From contig NZ_CP107845.1 of the NCBI RefSeq assembly GCF_041431415.1, forward strand, positions 1,922,001 through 1,986,000: a stretch of DNA of 64,000 bases, written 5' to 3'. The stretch comes from Streptomyces sp. NBC_00513 (GTDB lineage Bacteria > Actinomycetota > Actinomycetes > Streptomycetales > Streptomycetaceae). The translations under genes and the position numbers were made by a program. The notes beneath the pieces were generated by a model that saw only the letters and a program-made list of their open reading frames with translations, was not told the DNA's origin and searched no databases. This document shows positions 51,337 through 59,159 of the stretch, in pieces (the first letter of the stretch is position 1; every line of letters starts with the position of its first letter).

Positions 51337-52163
51337 GCGGGACGGAAGCGGCGGGCCGGGATCCGAAGGGCGAGCGCGGGGCCGGGGGCGCGGCGGCGCG
51401 GGTTCCGCTCCAGGTCGCGTTGAACGGCGCTCGGGAGGCCGCCGAGGGGGCTGCGGTACCGATGTCCCCGGAGGACCTGGCGCGGGCGGCGGTGGCCTCG
51501 GTCGCCGCCGGGGCCCGTGAGGTGTTGGTGCATCCGCGGAGCCCGTGCGGCCGGGAGAGCCTCTCGCCCCGGGTGGTCGGGCCGCTGCTGGAGGCGCTGC
51601 GGGGCGCGGGGGTCTCCGTACCGCTGTCCGTGCCGGCGGGCATCGTGGCGGAGCCGGATCCCGCCGCTCGGCAGGCCCGGGTTCGTTCCTGGGAGGTACT
51701 GCCGGACCGCGCGGTGGTGCGTTTCACGGAGGCCGGGGCCGAGGAGTTGGGCTTGGCCCTGCTGGCGCGCGGGGTGGCGGTGGACGCGGTGGTTCCGCTG
51801 GGTGGCGCGGCCGGGCCCGAGCCGCTGGGCCGGTTCCTGGCGTGGGCCGTGCCCGATCACGGCCGGGTCCGCCTCGCGGTGGAGCTGTCGGAGGCCGATC
51901 CGGCGCTGGTGGCGGGGTTGTGCTGGTTGCCGCCCGTGGAGGTGGTGCTGTTCGGGCGGGAGGCCGCAGCCTGGCCGGTGCTGCGGCTCGCCGCGCGGTG
52001 TGGTGCGGGGGCGCGGATCGGCGTGGGCGACGTGCTCGTCCTTCCGGACGGGCGGCCGGCGCGGTCAAATGCCGAGCTGGTGACGGCGGCCCTGGCCGAG
52101 GTCGAGGCGTCCCGCGCGGCCAGGGTGGTGGGAGCGACTAGAGCGACAGTCGGGAGCCGGTGA
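51333..52163 (+). CDS. BKACE-like (DUF849) protein with altered metal site
   Basis: TIM-barrel protein of 276 residues resembling 3-keto-5-aminohexanoate cleavage enzymes, which condense beta-keto acids with acetyl-CoA. Family signatures visible are [15 protein letters not shown] at the start and [20 protein letters not shown]. In the family the latter reads HxHxRDPDGRES; here the second His is kept but the first is Leu. The C-terminal [25 protein letters not shown] matches the family ending. Its ATG overlaps the previous stop (ATGA), and its 3' end overlaps the convergent soxR gene by 26 bp. Loss of one metal ligand may mean altered chemistry or an inactive fold. Confidence 0.85.
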   Translation: MSGTEAAGRDPKGERGAGGAAARVPLQVALNGAREAAEGAAVPMSPEDLARAAVASVAAGAREVLVHPRSPCGRESLSPRVVGPLLEALRGAGVSVPLSVPAGIVAEPDPAARQARVRSWEVLPDRAVVRFTEAGAEELGLALLARGVAVDAVVPLGGAAGPEPLGRFLAWAVPDHGRVRLAVELSEADPALVAGLCWLPPVEVVLFGREAAAWPVLRLAARCGAGARIGVGDVLVLPDGRPARSNAELVTAALAEVEASRAARVVGATRATVGSR

Positions 52164-52587
52164 GGCGCTCGCCGAACACGTCGTCCGGGTTGGACAGCGC
52201 GCAGTTCTCCAGGGACAGGCAGCCACAGCCGATGCAGTCGGTCAAGTGGTCGCGCAACCGGCCGAGTTGCTTGATCCGGTGATCGAGTTCGGCGCGCCAG
52301 GCCTCGGACAGGCCGGCCCAGTCCTCGCGGGTCGGCGTACGGCCTTCCGGAAGTTGGGACAGCGCCTCGCGGATGCTGGCGAGCGGGATGCCCACGCGTT
52401 GCGCGGCCCGTACGAAGGCGACCCTGCGCAGTGCGTCACGGGTGTAGCGGCGCTGGTTGCCGGAGGTGCGACGGCTGCTGATCAGGCCCTTGGCCTCGTA
52501 GAAGTGCAGCGCCGAAACGGCCGCGCCGCTGCGCGCGGACAGCTGACCGACGGTGAGTTCATGGACTTTCTCGGGAATCTGCGGCAC
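52138..52587 (-). CDS. soxR: Redox-sensing regulator SoxR (MerR family)
   Basis: [2Fe-2S] redox sensor and activator, 149 residues. The MerR winged helix is [26 protein letters not shown] (about 11-36), with [32 protein letters not shown] coiled dimer helix follows. The iron-sulfur ligands are Cys118, Cys121, Cys123 and Cys129 ([12 protein letters not shown]). In Streptomyces SoxR responds to redox-active metabolites such as actinorhodin. The start is ATG 52587, divergent from maoC by 106 bp. The 3' end overlaps the BKACE-like gene. I did not find a canonical SoxR box in the window. Confidence 0.95.
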   Translation of the reverse strand: MPQIPEKVHELTVGQLSARSGAAVSALHFYEAKGLISSRRTSGNQRRYTRDALRRVAFVRAAQRVGIPLASIREALSQLPEGRTPTREDWAGLSEAWRAELDHRIKQLGRLRDHLTDCIGCGCLSLENCALSNPDDVFGERLTGSRLSL

Positions 52588-52648
52588 CCGGCCGAGGGTA
52601 GTCGGCCGGACCGGAATCCGTTGACAGATACATGTGGCCCCAGCATGC

Positions 52649-52662
52649 TGAGCAAGCGCTTA
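52649..52662. promoter_or_regulatory. TGAGCAAGCGCTTA motif before maoC
   Basis: TGAGCAAGCGCTTA with the palindromic core AAGCGCTT, 32 bp before the MaoC start. An identical 14-mer is at 54016-54029, upstream of the neighbouring tetR gene. It resembles the KstR2-type consensus AnCAAGnnCTTGnT with one difference (from memory). Confidence 0.65.
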
Positions 52663-52693
52663 TTCGCTGGTCGGTGAGAGGCAGGGGCAAGGC

Positions 52694-53155
52694 ATGGCCG
52701 AACCGAGGATCTTCACGTCCGCCGAGGAGCTGCGCGCCGGGGTCGGCGCCCCGCTCGGCCCGAGCGAGTGGCTGGAGGTGGATCAGAAGCGGATCGACCT
52801 CTTCGCCGACGCGACGGGCGATCACCAGTGGATCCACGTCGATCCCGAGCGGGCGGCCTCCGGCCCCTTCGGAACGACCATCGCGCACGGCTACCTCACG
52901 CTGTCGCTGCTGCCGAGCCTGGTTCCGCAGATCATGCGGGTCGAGGGCATGCGGATGGGCATCAACTACGGCACGAACAAGGTGCGGTTCCCGGCCACGG
53001 TGCCGGTCGGCTCGCGACTGCGCGCCACGGCCGTGATCACGGAGGTCACCGAGGCGGGTGGTGGCGTACAGGTCGCGGCGACCGTGACGGTCGAGCGCGA
53101 GGGCGGCGACAAGCCGGTGTGCGTCGCGGAGTCGGTGTCCCGGTACTACTTCTGA
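52694..53155 (+). CDS. MaoC-family dehydratase
   Basis: Hot-dog-fold (R)-specific enoyl hydratase-like protein, 153 residues. The active-site dyad is Asp43 and His48 in FADATGDHQWIHVD, the standard MaoC signature. The family continues with FGTTIAHGYLTLSLLPSLV and NYGTNKVRFPATVPVGSRLRA. It would hydrate trans-2-enoyl-CoAs in fatty-acid or related catabolism. ATG 52694 has AGGGGC upstream. The candidate TetR operator lies just upstream. It converges on the tetR gene at 53282, with a 126-bp gap. Confidence 0.94.
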   Translation: MAEPRIFTSAEELRAGVGAPLGPSEWLEVDQKRIDLFADATGDHQWIHVDPERAASGPFGTTIAHGYLTLSLLPSLVPQIMRVEGMRMGINYGTNKVRFPATVPVGSRLRATAVITEVTEAGGGVQVAATVTVEREGGDKPVCVAESVSRYYF

Positions 53156-53281
53156 GCCGAGGGCCGGGGCGGGAGCGCGAGTCGGCCACGGAGACGGCGA
53201 CCGGGCCCCGGGGCGGTATCACCGTTCGGTGTCACCGGGGATGAGCGTCAGCGCGTGACGGGTGCCACCGCGTGACGGGCG

Positions 53282-53938
53282 TCAGTACGCCGTGCCGTGG
53301 TCGGGGCGCGCGCCGTGGTCGGGGCGCGTGCCGACCATGCGGAGCACGAGGTCGGAGTAGAGCGCGCCGACCTCTTCGGGGGTGCGCGAGCCGGTCACGT
53401 TGAACCATCGGGCCACGTCGATGCACAGGGACAGGACGGCGAGGGTGGTGCCGGGCACGTCGGGGACCTCGAACTCGCCCGCCGTGACCCCGTCGGAGAT
53501 GATCCGGCGCACGGCCGCGTCGCTCTGCCGGCGCAGTGCCACGATTTCGGAGCGGTGCTCCACGGCGAGAGCATCGAGCTCGTACTGGACCACGCGGGCG
53601 GTGGTGTGGTGTGCGGCGTGCCAGCCCACGAAGGACCGCACGGCCTCGTCGAGCCGGTCGGCGGCGGTCCCCGGGCCGGACGCGGCCGTCTCCAGGATCT
53701 CCAGCGCCTTGTCGTGGCCGATCCGGCTGATCCGGTGGAGCAGCTCTTCCTTGGTCTTGTAGTGGATGTAGAGCGCGGCCGGGCTCATGCCGGCCCGTCC
53801 GGCGATGTCCCGGGTGGTGGTGGCGTGGTAGCCGCGCTCCGCGAAGGCCTCCACGGCGGCGACGAGCAGCCGCCGCGCGGCGTCGGGGGTGACCTCCGAC
53901 CACGGCTGGTAGCCGCCGGTGTCCGCCGGGCTGTCCAT
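53282..53938 (-). CDS. TetR-family regulator, candidate regulator of maoC
   Basis: Repressor-type regulator, 218 residues. The HTH is VEAFAERGYHATTTRDIAGRAGMSPAALYIHYKTKEELLHRI (about 27-70). The ligand domain (about 90-205) is of the TetR_C_17/KstR2-like kind. The tail has a short direct repeat, TRPDHGARPDHGTAY. ATG 53938 is the chosen start. The 14-mer TGAGCAAGCGCTTA 78 bp upstream of this start and the identical copy before maoC make this the most likely regulator of both genes (inference). Lipid-derived CoA thioesters are common effectors of relatives. Confidence 0.91.
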   Translation of the reverse strand: MDSPADTGGYQPWSEVTPDAARRLLVAAVEAFAERGYHATTTRDIAGRAGMSPAALYIHYKTKEELLHRISRIGHDKALEILETAASGPGTAADRLDEAVRSFVGWHAAHHTTARVVQYELDALAVEHRSEIVALRRQSDAAVRRIISDGVTAGEFEVPDVPGTTLAVLSLCIDVARWFNVTGSRTPEEVGALYSDLVLRMVGTRPDHGARPDHGTAY

Positions 53939-54015
53939 CGCTCGCTCACCCTCTTCGCCTCGCGGAACCCGTGTCGCGGGATCCGTCTATGGGAATGGAC
54001 ACCCTACCGGAGGGG

Positions 54016-54029
54016 TGAGCAAGCGCTTA
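54016..54029. promoter_or_regulatory. TGAGCAAGCGCTTA motif before tetR
   Basis: Identical to the maoC copy at 52649-52662. It lies 78 bp upstream of the tetR start, and its last bases form the stop codon (TAA, minus strand) of the YiaA/B gene. Confidence 0.65.
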
Positions 54030-54344
54030 GCGATCCTGGGCGGCCGGGCCGGGGGCGGGCTTCGGCGCAAAGGGGTCGTAGCCGGTCATGAGCTTCTCCA
54101 TCCGGGCCTGATCGACCCGGGTGACGATCTGGGTGACCTCCTGCCGGTCGCGGATCACCTTGGCGAGGGTGAAGGCCGAGGTGGTCAGGTAGAGGACGGC
54201 GATACCGAGGAAGGCACGCACCCAGCCGTTCGCGTCCAGGTTGTAGATCCCCAGGGCCACGGCCGCCATGGCGACGCCGAAGGAGGCGACGGCCTGGCCG
54301 TAGTAGGCCCCCGTGTTCTGCTGCTTGACCGGTGTCTCGTTCAT
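54027..54344 (-). CDS. YiaA/YiaB family inner membrane protein
   Basis: Membrane protein of 105 residues with two helices: YGQAVASFGVAMAAVALGIYNL and WVRAFLGIAVLYLTTSAFTLAKVIRD. These match the two-helix YiaA/B domain. A soluble tail rich in Pro/Ala (PFAPKPAPGPAAQDR) follows. The function is unknown. ATG 54344 (MNETPVKQQ) is chosen over 54380. Its stop codon overlaps the TetR motif at 54016-54029. Confidence 0.88.
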   Translation of the reverse strand: MNETPVKQQNTGAYYGQAVASFGVAMAAVALGIYNLDANGWVRAFLGIAVLYLTTSAFTLAKVIRDRQEVTQIVTRVDQARMEKLMTGYDPFAPKPAPGPAAQDR

Positions 54345-54410
54345 GGGTCCAGCTTCGGCGACCTGTGGCCCGCGCCACATCCGTGCGTGTACTCACGTAC
54401 GTACTCAGCC

Positions 54411-54468
54411 GGCGGGGCGGCGGGGCGGCGGGGCGGCGGGGCGGCGGGGCGGCGGGGCGGCGGGGCGG
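54411..54468. repeat. GGCGGGGC octamer repeat, about seven copies
   Basis: The 8-bp unit GGCGGGGC is repeated head to tail through 58 bp, ending one base before the acyl-CoA dehydrogenase stop codon at 54470. All G runs lie on the plus strand, so the DNA or a plus-strand transcript could form G-quadruplexes. Slippage between strains is expected. Confidence 0.92.
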
Positions 54469-54469
54469 C

Positions 54470-55621
54470 TCAGAACGCCGAAACCCCCGTACGGGCACGG
54501 CCGATGAGCAGCTTCTGGATCTGACTGGTGCCCTCGTACAGGGTCATCACCCGGGCGTCGCGCAGCAGTTTCCCGGCCGGGTACTCGTCGATGTAGCCGT
54601 AGCCGCCGTGGACTTGGAGGGCGTTGCTCGCGGCGCGCACGGCGGCCTCGGAGGCGAAGAGCTTGGCGGTCGAGGACTCCGTGGCGAAGGGCTTCCCGCG
54701 GTCGATCAGGTCGGCCACCCGCCAGGTCAGCAGCCGGGCCGCGTCCACGTCGACCGAGATGTCGGCGATCAGCTCCTGGACCAGTTGGTGGTGGGCGATG
54801 GGCTTGCCGAACTGTTCGCGGTGGGCGGCGTACGAGACGGCCGCGTCCAGCGCCGCCTGGGCGATGCCGACGCAGCCGGCGGCGACCGACATCCGCCCCT
54901 TGGCGAGGGCGGACATGGCCACGGAGAATCCCTTGCCCTCGGGCCCGAGCATCGCGGAGGCCGGCACGCGGACACCGTCGAGGGCGAGTTCGGCGGTGGC
55001 CTGGCCGCGCAGGCCGAGCTTGCCGTGGATCTCGCGACGGGTCAGGCCGGGGCTGTCGGTGGGCACGAGGAAGGCGGAGATCCCGCGGTGGCCGGGCTCG
55101 TCGTTGGTGCGGGCGAAGAGCAGGACCACATCGGCCCAGGTGCCGTTGGTGATGAACATCTTGCTGCCGCTGACGACGTACGTGTCGCCCTCGCGCCGGG
55201 CGCGGGTGTCCAGGTTGCCGGCGTCGGAACCGGTGCCGGGTTCGGTGAGACCGAAGCAGCCGAGCGATTCGCCCGAGCACAGGCGTGGGAGCCAGGCCTG
55301 TTTCTGCTCCTCGGTGCCCCAGGCGGCGACGGTCTTGGCCACCAGCCCGAGGGAGACGGAGACGATGCCGCGCACGGCGGAGTCACCGCGGCCGAGTTCC
55401 TCGGTGACGAGCACGTAGGCGAGGTGGTCGCCGCCGGAGCCGCCGTACTCCTCGGGCACGGTCAGTCCGAGGAAGCCCAGGTCGCCGAGCTTCTTGACCA
55501 GGGACCGGTCGACGCTCTCGGCGCGGTCCCATGCGGCGGCGTACGGGGCGATCTCGCGCTCGGTGAACTCGCGGGCGAGCCGGCGTACGGCCTCCTGTTC
55601 CTCGCTCAGCTCCAGGTTCAC
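54470..55621 (-). CDS. Acyl-CoA dehydrogenase
   Basis: FAD enzyme making trans-2-enoyl-CoA, 383 residues, full length for the short/medium-chain group. Signatures are CFGLTEPGTGSDAGNLDT, the FAD-binding YVVSGSKMFITNGTWADV, the DAAVSYAAHREQFGKPIAHHQ segment and LQVHGGYGYIDEYPAGKLLRDARVMTLYEGTSQIQ with the catalytic base Glu. GTG 55621 (VNLELSEEQ) has GGAGG upstream and matches the usual start. It is divergent from the TetR gene at 55698, with the palindrome AACTA-N7-TAGTT between. The GGCGGGGC array follows the stop directly. Confidence 0.95.
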   Translation of the reverse strand: MNLELSEEQEAVRRLAREFTEREIAPYAAAWDRAESVDRSLVKKLGDLGFLGLTVPEEYGGSGGDHLAYVLVTEELGRGDSAVRGIVSVSLGLVAKTVAAWGTEEQKQAWLPRLCSGESLGCFGLTEPGTGSDAGNLDTRARREGDTYVVSGSKMFITNGTWADVVLLFARTNDEPGHRGISAFLVPTDSPGLTRREIHGKLGLRGQATAELALDGVRVPASAMLGPEGKGFSVAMSALAKGRMSVAAGCVGIAQAALDAAVSYAAHREQFGKPIAHHQLVQELIADISVDVDAARLLTWRVADLIDRGKPFATESSTAKLFASEAAVRAASNALQVHGGYGYIDEYPAGKLLRDARVMTLYEGTSQIQKLLIGRARTGVSAF

Positions 55622-55651
55622 CGGGCACCTCCGGGCGGTCCGGCGCAGATT

Positions 55652-55668
55652 AACTAGCACCGGTAGTT
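55652..55668. promoter_or_regulatory. Palindromic TetR operator between ACAD and tetR
   Basis: AACTA-GCACCGG-TAGTT lies between the two divergent genes, 31 bp from the ACAD start and 30 bp from the tetR start. A near-identical site (AACTA-GCGTCGG-TAGTT) is before the aldehyde dehydrogenase at 59117. Confidence 0.75.
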
Positions 55669-55697
55669 TATTGCGGGCAGGCCCTACTATGTGGCGC

Positions 55698-56345
55698 ATG
55701 GCCAGACCGCGCAAGCCCCTCCTCAGCAGAGACCGCATCGTCGAGGCGGCGGGCGCGCTGGTGGACTCGGAAGGCCTGGAGGCGGTGTCCACGCGCCGAT
55801 TGGCCGCCGCGCTCGGCGTCAGCGGGCCTTCGCTGTACAACCACTTCCGCACCAAGGACGAGATCCTCGACGCCGTCGCGGACGCGGTGAGCGCCCGAGT
55901 CGACTTGTCGATGTTCAGCTCCGAGGACGGCCGGAGTTGGCGGCTCGCGCTGCACGACTGGGCCCACTCGTACCGGGACGCCTTGTCCGACCACCCGAAC
56001 ATCGTTCCGGTGCTGGCGCGGGGACCGGGCCGTCGCCCCTCGGGGCTTCGGGTGGCGGACGCCGTCTTCGGCGCGATGACCAAGGCCGGTTGGCCGCCCG
56101 CCCACGCGACGCGGATCGGCGCGCTCATGCGGTACTTCATCCTGGGCTCGGCCGTGGGTTCCTTCGCCGGGGGTTTCGTGGACGACCGTGCCGCGTACGA
56201 CCCGTCGGACTACCCGCACCTGGGCCAGGCCCACTTGCTGGCCGAGCGACAGCACGAGGTGGACGAGGGCGCGTTCGAGACGGGGCTGACGGCGCTGCTG
56301 GACGGACTGGCGATCCAGTACGAGGCGCTGAAGGGGGCGACCTGA
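55698..56345 (+). CDS. TetR/AcrR-family regulator
   Basis: Repressor, 215 residues. The HTH is SRDRIVEAAGALVDSEGLEAVSTRRLAAALGVSGPSLYNHFRTKDEILDAV (about 10-60). The C-terminal domain resembles TetR_C_1/tetracycline-repressor-like C domains (ALMRYFILGSAVGSFAGGF). ATG 55698 (MARPRKPLLSR) is chosen; a longer open frame extends to 55494 but overlaps the ACAD gene antisense. The inverted repeat in the divergent promoter is 30 bp upstream. A second copy before the ALDH-ADH operon suggests it controls that operon as well. Confidence 0.92.
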   Translation: MARPRKPLLSRDRIVEAAGALVDSEGLEAVSTRRLAAALGVSGPSLYNHFRTKDEILDAVADAVSARVDLSMFSSEDGRSWRLALHDWAHSYRDALSDHPNIVPVLARGPGRRPSGLRVADAVFGAMTKAGWPPAHATRIGALMRYFILGSAVGSFAGGFVDDRAAYDPSDYPHLGQAHLLAERQHEVDEGAFETGLTALLDGLAIQYEALKGAT

Positions 56346-56541
56346 CGGACGGCGGGGCGGGGGCCGGCGGGAGCCGGGACGGCTGGGACGCGGGCGGGAG
56401 TCGGGCAGGGGACGGGGCGCGGGCGGGAGCCGAGGGGACGGGGCGGGGCCTTGACCGGCTCCACCGGCTCCGGCCCCCGGCCCCCCGCTCCGACCCCGGC
56501 TCCGCCCCCGCCCCCGGGTCCGGGTCCGACCCCGGGTCCGG
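56346..56541. other. Very GC-rich intergenic region with G/C strand switch
   Basis: 196 bp between the convergent TetR and alcohol dehydrogenase genes. The first half is G-rich (GGCGGGGCGGGGGCC type), and the second half is C-rich (CCGCCCCCGCCCCCGGG type). The two halves can fold on each other into a large imperfect hairpin, probably a bidirectional terminator. No gene or clear promoter is seen. Confidence 0.7.
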
Positions 56542-57621
56542 TCAGAAGATGACCAGCGAGCGGCCGCCCTTGCCCGCCAGCATCGCATCGAAGGCGGCCG
56601 GGATGCCGTCGAGGGTGATCCGGTCGGTGACGAGCGCGCTGAGGTCCAGCCGGCCGGCCCGGACGTGGTCGGCGATCACCGGGAGGTCGCGGGCCGGGTC
56701 GCTGTTGCCGTAGACGCAGCCGGTGAGGGTCCGGGCGAAGTGGAAGATCTCCAGCGCGTGGAAGGTGACCTGCTGCTCCTTGCCGCCGATGCCGACGACC
56801 GTGGTGCGACCGCCGCGACGGGTCGCGTCCCACGCACCGCGAATGGTGTCCGCCCGGCCGACGCACTCGATCGCCACGTCCGCGCCCCGGCCGCCGGTCA
56901 GCGCGCGGATCTGCTTGGCGGTGGTCTCCGATGCGAGGACGAACTCCGTGGCACCGGCGGCGCGCGCCAGCTCCTCCTTCGCCGGTGAGACGTCGACGGC
57001 CACGATCGGACCCGCCTGCGCGACGCGGGCCGCCTGGAGGGCGGCCAGACCGACCCCGCCGACGCCGAAGACGGCCACCGACTCCCCCGGGCGAACCTGG
57101 GCGCTGTGGTGAACGGCTCCGTAGCCGGTGAGGACGGCGCAGCCGAGCAGGGCGGCCTCGGCGAGCGGGATCCCGGCGGGTGCGGGCAACACGCAGTTCG
57201 CCGCGACCACGGTCTCCTCCGCGAAGGCGGCCACGTTCAGCCCGGGGTGCAGCTCGGTGCCGTCGGCGTCGTGGGCGTGGATCGCACCGACCCCGGCCAG
57301 CGCCTGGGTGCAGAGCCAGACCTCGCCGATCAGGCAGTGGTGGCACGCCCCGCAGGACGGGGCCCAGTTGAGCACCACCCCGTCGCCGGGGGCGACATGG
57401 GTGACGCCCTCCCCGACGGCGAGGACCGTGCCCGCGCCCTCGTGACCGAGGACGGCGGGGACGGGAACCCGCATGGTGCCATTGCTGAGGGAGAGGTCGG
57501 AGTGGCAGACCCCCGCTGCGGCGAGTCGCACGCGGACCTGACCGGGGCCGGGATCGGGCAGCACGATCTCCCGGATCTCCAGCGGGGCTCCGACTGCGGG
57601 CAGGATGGCGGCGCGGACCAT
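56542..57621 (-). CDS. Zinc-dependent alcohol dehydrogenase (MDR family)
   Basis: Medium-chain zinc alcohol dehydrogenase, 359 residues. Catalytic zinc ligands: Cys in AAGVCHSDLSL, His in VLGHEGAGTV. The structural zinc lobe is CGACHHCLIGEVWLC with four Cys. The nucleotide-binding motif is VAVFGVGGVGLAALQ, then an Asp (AVDVS) that favours NAD. ATG 57621 (MVRAAILPAV) is the start; the frame is open further upstream into the aldehyde dehydrogenase gene region but unrelated to it. It follows the ALDH gene by 26 bp. The pair would turn an alcohol into a carboxylic acid (inference). Confidence 0.95.
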   Translation of the reverse strand: MVRAAILPAVGAPLEIREIVLPDPGPGQVRVRLAAAGVCHSDLSLSNGTMRVPVPAVLGHEGAGTVLAVGEGVTHVAPGDGVVLNWAPSCGACHHCLIGEVWLCTQALAGVGAIHAHDADGTELHPGLNVAAFAEETVVAANCVLPAPAGIPLAEAALLGCAVLTGYGAVHHSAQVRPGESVAVFGVGGVGLAALQAARVAQAGPIVAVDVSPAKEELARAAGATEFVLASETTAKQIRALTGGRGADVAIECVGRADTIRGAWDATRRGGRTTVVGIGGKEQQVTFHALEIFHFARTLTGCVYGNSDPARDLPVIADHVRAGRLDLSALVTDRITLDGIPAAFDAMLAGKGGRSLVIF

Positions 57622-57647
57622 GGTCGTCGTCTCCGTACTTCCGGGAT

Positions 57648-59060
57648 TCAGAACTGCAGGGACTTGGTCTGGAGGTACTCGCCCAGGCCGTGCGGGCCCA
57701 ACTCGCGCCCCACTCCCGACTGCTTGTAGCCGCCGAAGGGCGCGAGCACGTTGAAGCGACCGCCGTTGATGTCCACCTGGCCGGTGTCCATGCGGCGGGC
57801 GAAGGCCGTCGCGGTCTCCGCGTCCGCCGCCCAGACGGCTCCGCCGAGGCCGTACACGGTGCCGTTGGCGATGCGCAGGGCGTCGTCCTCGTCCTCGTAC
57901 GGGAGGATCGACAGCACGGGGCCGAAGATCTCCTCCTGGGCGATGGTCATGTCGGGGGTGACGTCGGCGAAGAGGGTCGGGGCGATGAAGTACCCCTGGT
58001 CGTGGGGCGCGTCGGGCCCGCCCGCGACGAGGCGCGCCCCCTCCTCGACCCCCTTGACGATGTACGCGCGGACGCGGTCGCGCTGCTTGGCGTTGACCAC
58101 CGGGCCGAGGCGGGTGCCCTGCTCGCGGGGGTCGCCGGTGGGGTACTTGGCGATGGCGTCGGCCGCGAGCGCGACGGCCTCCTCGTACTGGTCCCGGTGG
58201 ACGAGCATGCGGGTGAGCGCGTTGCAGCTCTGGCCGGAGTTGTTCATGACGTGGCCGACGCCGACGGCGACGGCCTTGGCCAGATCGGCGCCGGGCAGGA
58301 TGACGTTGGCCGACTTGCCGCCCAGTTCGAGGGCGACGCGCTTGATCGCGGCGCCGGCGGTGGCGCCGATCTGCCGGCCGACGGCGGTCGAGCCGGTGAA
58401 GGAGACGAGGTCGACTCCCTCGTGTGCGGCCAGCGCCTGGCCGGCGACCGGGCCGGTGCCGGTCACCAGGTTGAAGACCCCGGCCGGGATGCCCGCCTCG
58501 TGCACGGCTTCGGCGAAGAGCTGTGCGGTCAGCGGGGTGTCTTCCGCCGGCTTGAGGACGAGGGTGCAGCCGGCGGCGAGAGCGGGTGCCACCTTGGCAA
58601 CGACCTGGTGCAGCGGGTAGTTCCAGGGCGTGATGGCCCCGACCACGCCGACCGGTTCCATCAGCACCGTGGAGTTTCCGAGACGCTCCTCGAAGGCGTA
58701 CGAGGCGCCGAGTTCGGCGAACGAGCCCGCGACGGCGATCGGCGACCCCACGTGTACGGCCTCCGCGAAGCCGAGCGGGGCGCCGAGCTCCGCGGAGATC
58801 GTCTCCGCGATCTCCTTCTTGCGGCGGACCAGTACGTCGCGCAGGGCCCCGACGAGAGCCGCCCGCTCGGCCGGCGGCGTGGCCGCCCAGCCGGGGAAGG
58901 CCGCGCGGGCCGCACGTACGGCCTCGTCCACGTCCTCGGCGGTACCGGCCGGGACCGAGGCGAGGACCTGTTCGTCGGCGGGGTTGACGACCTCGATCCG
59001 CTCGCGTCCGACGGCCGGTCGCCAGGCGCCGCCGATGTACATCCCGTCGTGGGCCTTCAT
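57648..59060 (-). CDS. Aldehyde dehydrogenase family protein
   Basis: NAD(P)-dependent aldehyde dehydrogenase, 470 residues. The catalytic Cys is in [15 protein letters not shown], the general base Glu in [15 protein letters not shown], and the cofactor fold starts near [13 protein letters not shown]. The bulge near [18 protein letters not shown] is typical of the family C-terminus. ATG 59060 ([11 protein letters not shown]) is the usual start. It is the first gene of a two-gene operon with the ADH. The palindrome AAACTA-N7-TAGTTT lies 57 bp upstream, so it probably shares the TetR at 55698. Confidence 0.95.
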   Translation of the reverse strand: MKAHDGMYIGGAWRPAVGRERIEVVNPADEQVLASVPAGTAEDVDEAVRAARAAFPGWAATPPAERAALVGALRDVLVRRKKEIAETISAELGAPLGFAEAVHVGSPIAVAGSFAELGASYAFEERLGNSTVLMEPVGVVGAITPWNYPLHQVVAKVAPALAAGCTLVLKPAEDTPLTAQLFAEAVHEAGIPAGVFNLVTGTGPVAGQALAAHEGVDLVSFTGSTAVGRQIGATAGAAIKRVALELGGKSANVILPGADLAKAVAVGVGHVMNNSGQSCNALTRMLVHRDQYEEAVALAADAIAKYPTGDPREQGTRLGPVVNAKQRDRVRAYIVKGVEEGARLVAGGPDAPHDQGYFIAPTLFADVTPDMTIAQEEIFGPVLSILPYEDEDDALRIANGTVYGLGGAVWAADAETATAFARRMDTGQVDINGGRFNVLAPFGGYKQSGVGRELGPHGLGEYLQTKSLQF

Positions 59061-59116
59061 GGCTTTCCTCCCGAACACGCACGAGCGCGTAGAACCTGAC
59101 CTCGCCAACACCTTAC

Positions 59117-59135
59117 AAACTAGCGTCGGTAGTTT
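59117..59135. promoter_or_regulatory. Palindromic TetR operator before ALDH-ADH operon
   Basis: AAACTA-GCGTCGG-TAGTTT: 6-bp arms and a 7-bp spacer. It shares the arms and most of the spacer with 55652-55668. It is 57 bp upstream of the ALDH start. Confidence 0.75.
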
Positions 59136-59159
59136 TGCGGGCGCCAGAGGCGTCCGCGA

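Noticed and set aside
53160..53281. Repeated GCGTGACGGG in the maoC/tetR gap
   Set aside because: Two close copies of a short GC-rich string are expected by chance in this composition. No hairpin of terminator strength was seen, so it is not annotated.
56542..59082. An 846-codon frame suggesting an alcohol dehydrogenase fusion
   Set aside because: The upstream part is an out-of-frame reading of the aldehyde dehydrogenase gene, which has its own good frame, start and catalytic residues. The two are separate genes.
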